Assembly (NCBI RefSeq): GCF_002140175.1
Contig: NZ_NGMO01000001.1
Span: forward strand, 386,300 to 431,000
DNA from: Candidatus Enterococcus wittei
GTDB lineage: Bacteria; Bacillota; Bacilli; Lactobacillales; Enterococcaceae
Reading direction: 5' to 3'
DNA: 44,701 bases
Shown piece by piece: positions 44,544-44,701 of this stretch (position 1 is its first letter; every line of letters starts with the position of its first letter). The translations under genes and the position numbers were made by a program. The notes under the pieces were generated by a model. The model was not told where the DNA came from. It made no database searches and worked only from the letters and a program-made list of their open reading frames with translations.

Positions 44544-44701
44544 TTTCCCCCCCTAAAAGATCTAGCTATAATTTAAAATAACAAAATAAACTCAGAAAAA
44601 GGATATTTTGATCATTTTTAAAACTAAAAATAAAAATTGTAAAAATAAAAAAACTTAACTCAATAACAATATTAAAATATAAATGTACTAATGTCTATAC
44701 A
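44544..44701. other. AT-rich upstream region at the right edge
   Basis: Extremely AT-rich promoter-side sequence of the second Mga-like gene, cut by the window edge. No gene seen. Confidence 0.4.

Noticed and set aside
1-44701. CRISPR array, prophage module or toxin-antitoxin pair
   Set aside because: No regular direct repeats with spacers and no integrase, structural phage gene or recognisable toxin-antitoxin pair were found; the nuclease pair remains only a hypothesis.

Overview
This is a low-GC Gram-positive chromosomal segment, most likely from an enterococcus. The evidence is Lactobacillales-type purine enzymes, an ISL3 and an IS1182 family element, Mga-like regulators beside a FPxTG surface protein, and a LysM/Apf-type wall protein. 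A placement near Enterococcus faecium is inferred from protein resemblance only; no database was searched.

Layout. Positions 1-1132 hold the 5' part of an unrecognised coiled-coil protein (minus strand), then an aldo/keto reductase. From 2279 to 12050 lies a tightly packed minus-strand operon, purC-S-Q-L-F-M-N-H-D. A second minus-strand cluster, purE-K-B, lies at 15810-18724. Together the two clusters encode ten-step IMP synthesis (except the first ligase partner functions outside the window) plus adenylosuccinate lyase. A short plus-strand gene of unknown function (12310-12687) and two stacked insertion sequences (ISL3 at 12693-14207, IS1182 at 14254-15777) separate them. Upstream of purE is the salvage operon xpt-pbuX, controlled by a guanine-type purine riboswitch with a legible antiterminator/terminator pair.

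From 21545 to 24221 there is a four-gene minus-strand unit: an unknown small protein, a VanY-type D,D-carboxypeptidase, a glucosaminidase and a TIM-barrel protein. A Gfo/Idh/MocA oxidoreductase follows. Next come two divergent FUSC/ArAE-type membrane proteins, a small ISL3-derived MITE-like relic, a YuaF/NfeD-flotillin pair, and a membrane-anchored DNA/RNA nuclease followed at once by a small acidic protein. Then come nagA with a GntR/NagR-type operator, an Rgg-like XRE regulator, an alaA aminotransferase, a tRNA-Leu(GAG) with a good promoter, and a small protein behind a textbook LexA-box promoter.

The right end (36.6-44.7 kb) is surface oriented: a DUF378 membrane protein, a LysM/Apf-like secreted protein, and a gene-poor 1.2 kb stretch. 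A three-gene surface operon follows (FPRTG-anchored protein, secreted WxL-like protein, membrane-anchored protein), then two tandem Mga-family regulators. A dispersed ~170 bp intergenic repeat with terminal inverted repeats occurs twice (31580 and 38039).

The points most worth following up are the SOS-controlled small protein, the IS1182 insertion that duplicated a whole terminator hairpin, the split purine operon with its PurBox-like sites, the PurF variant lacking one cluster cysteine, the nuclease/small-protein pair, the two families of small non-autonomous repeats, and the Mga-linked surface operon.
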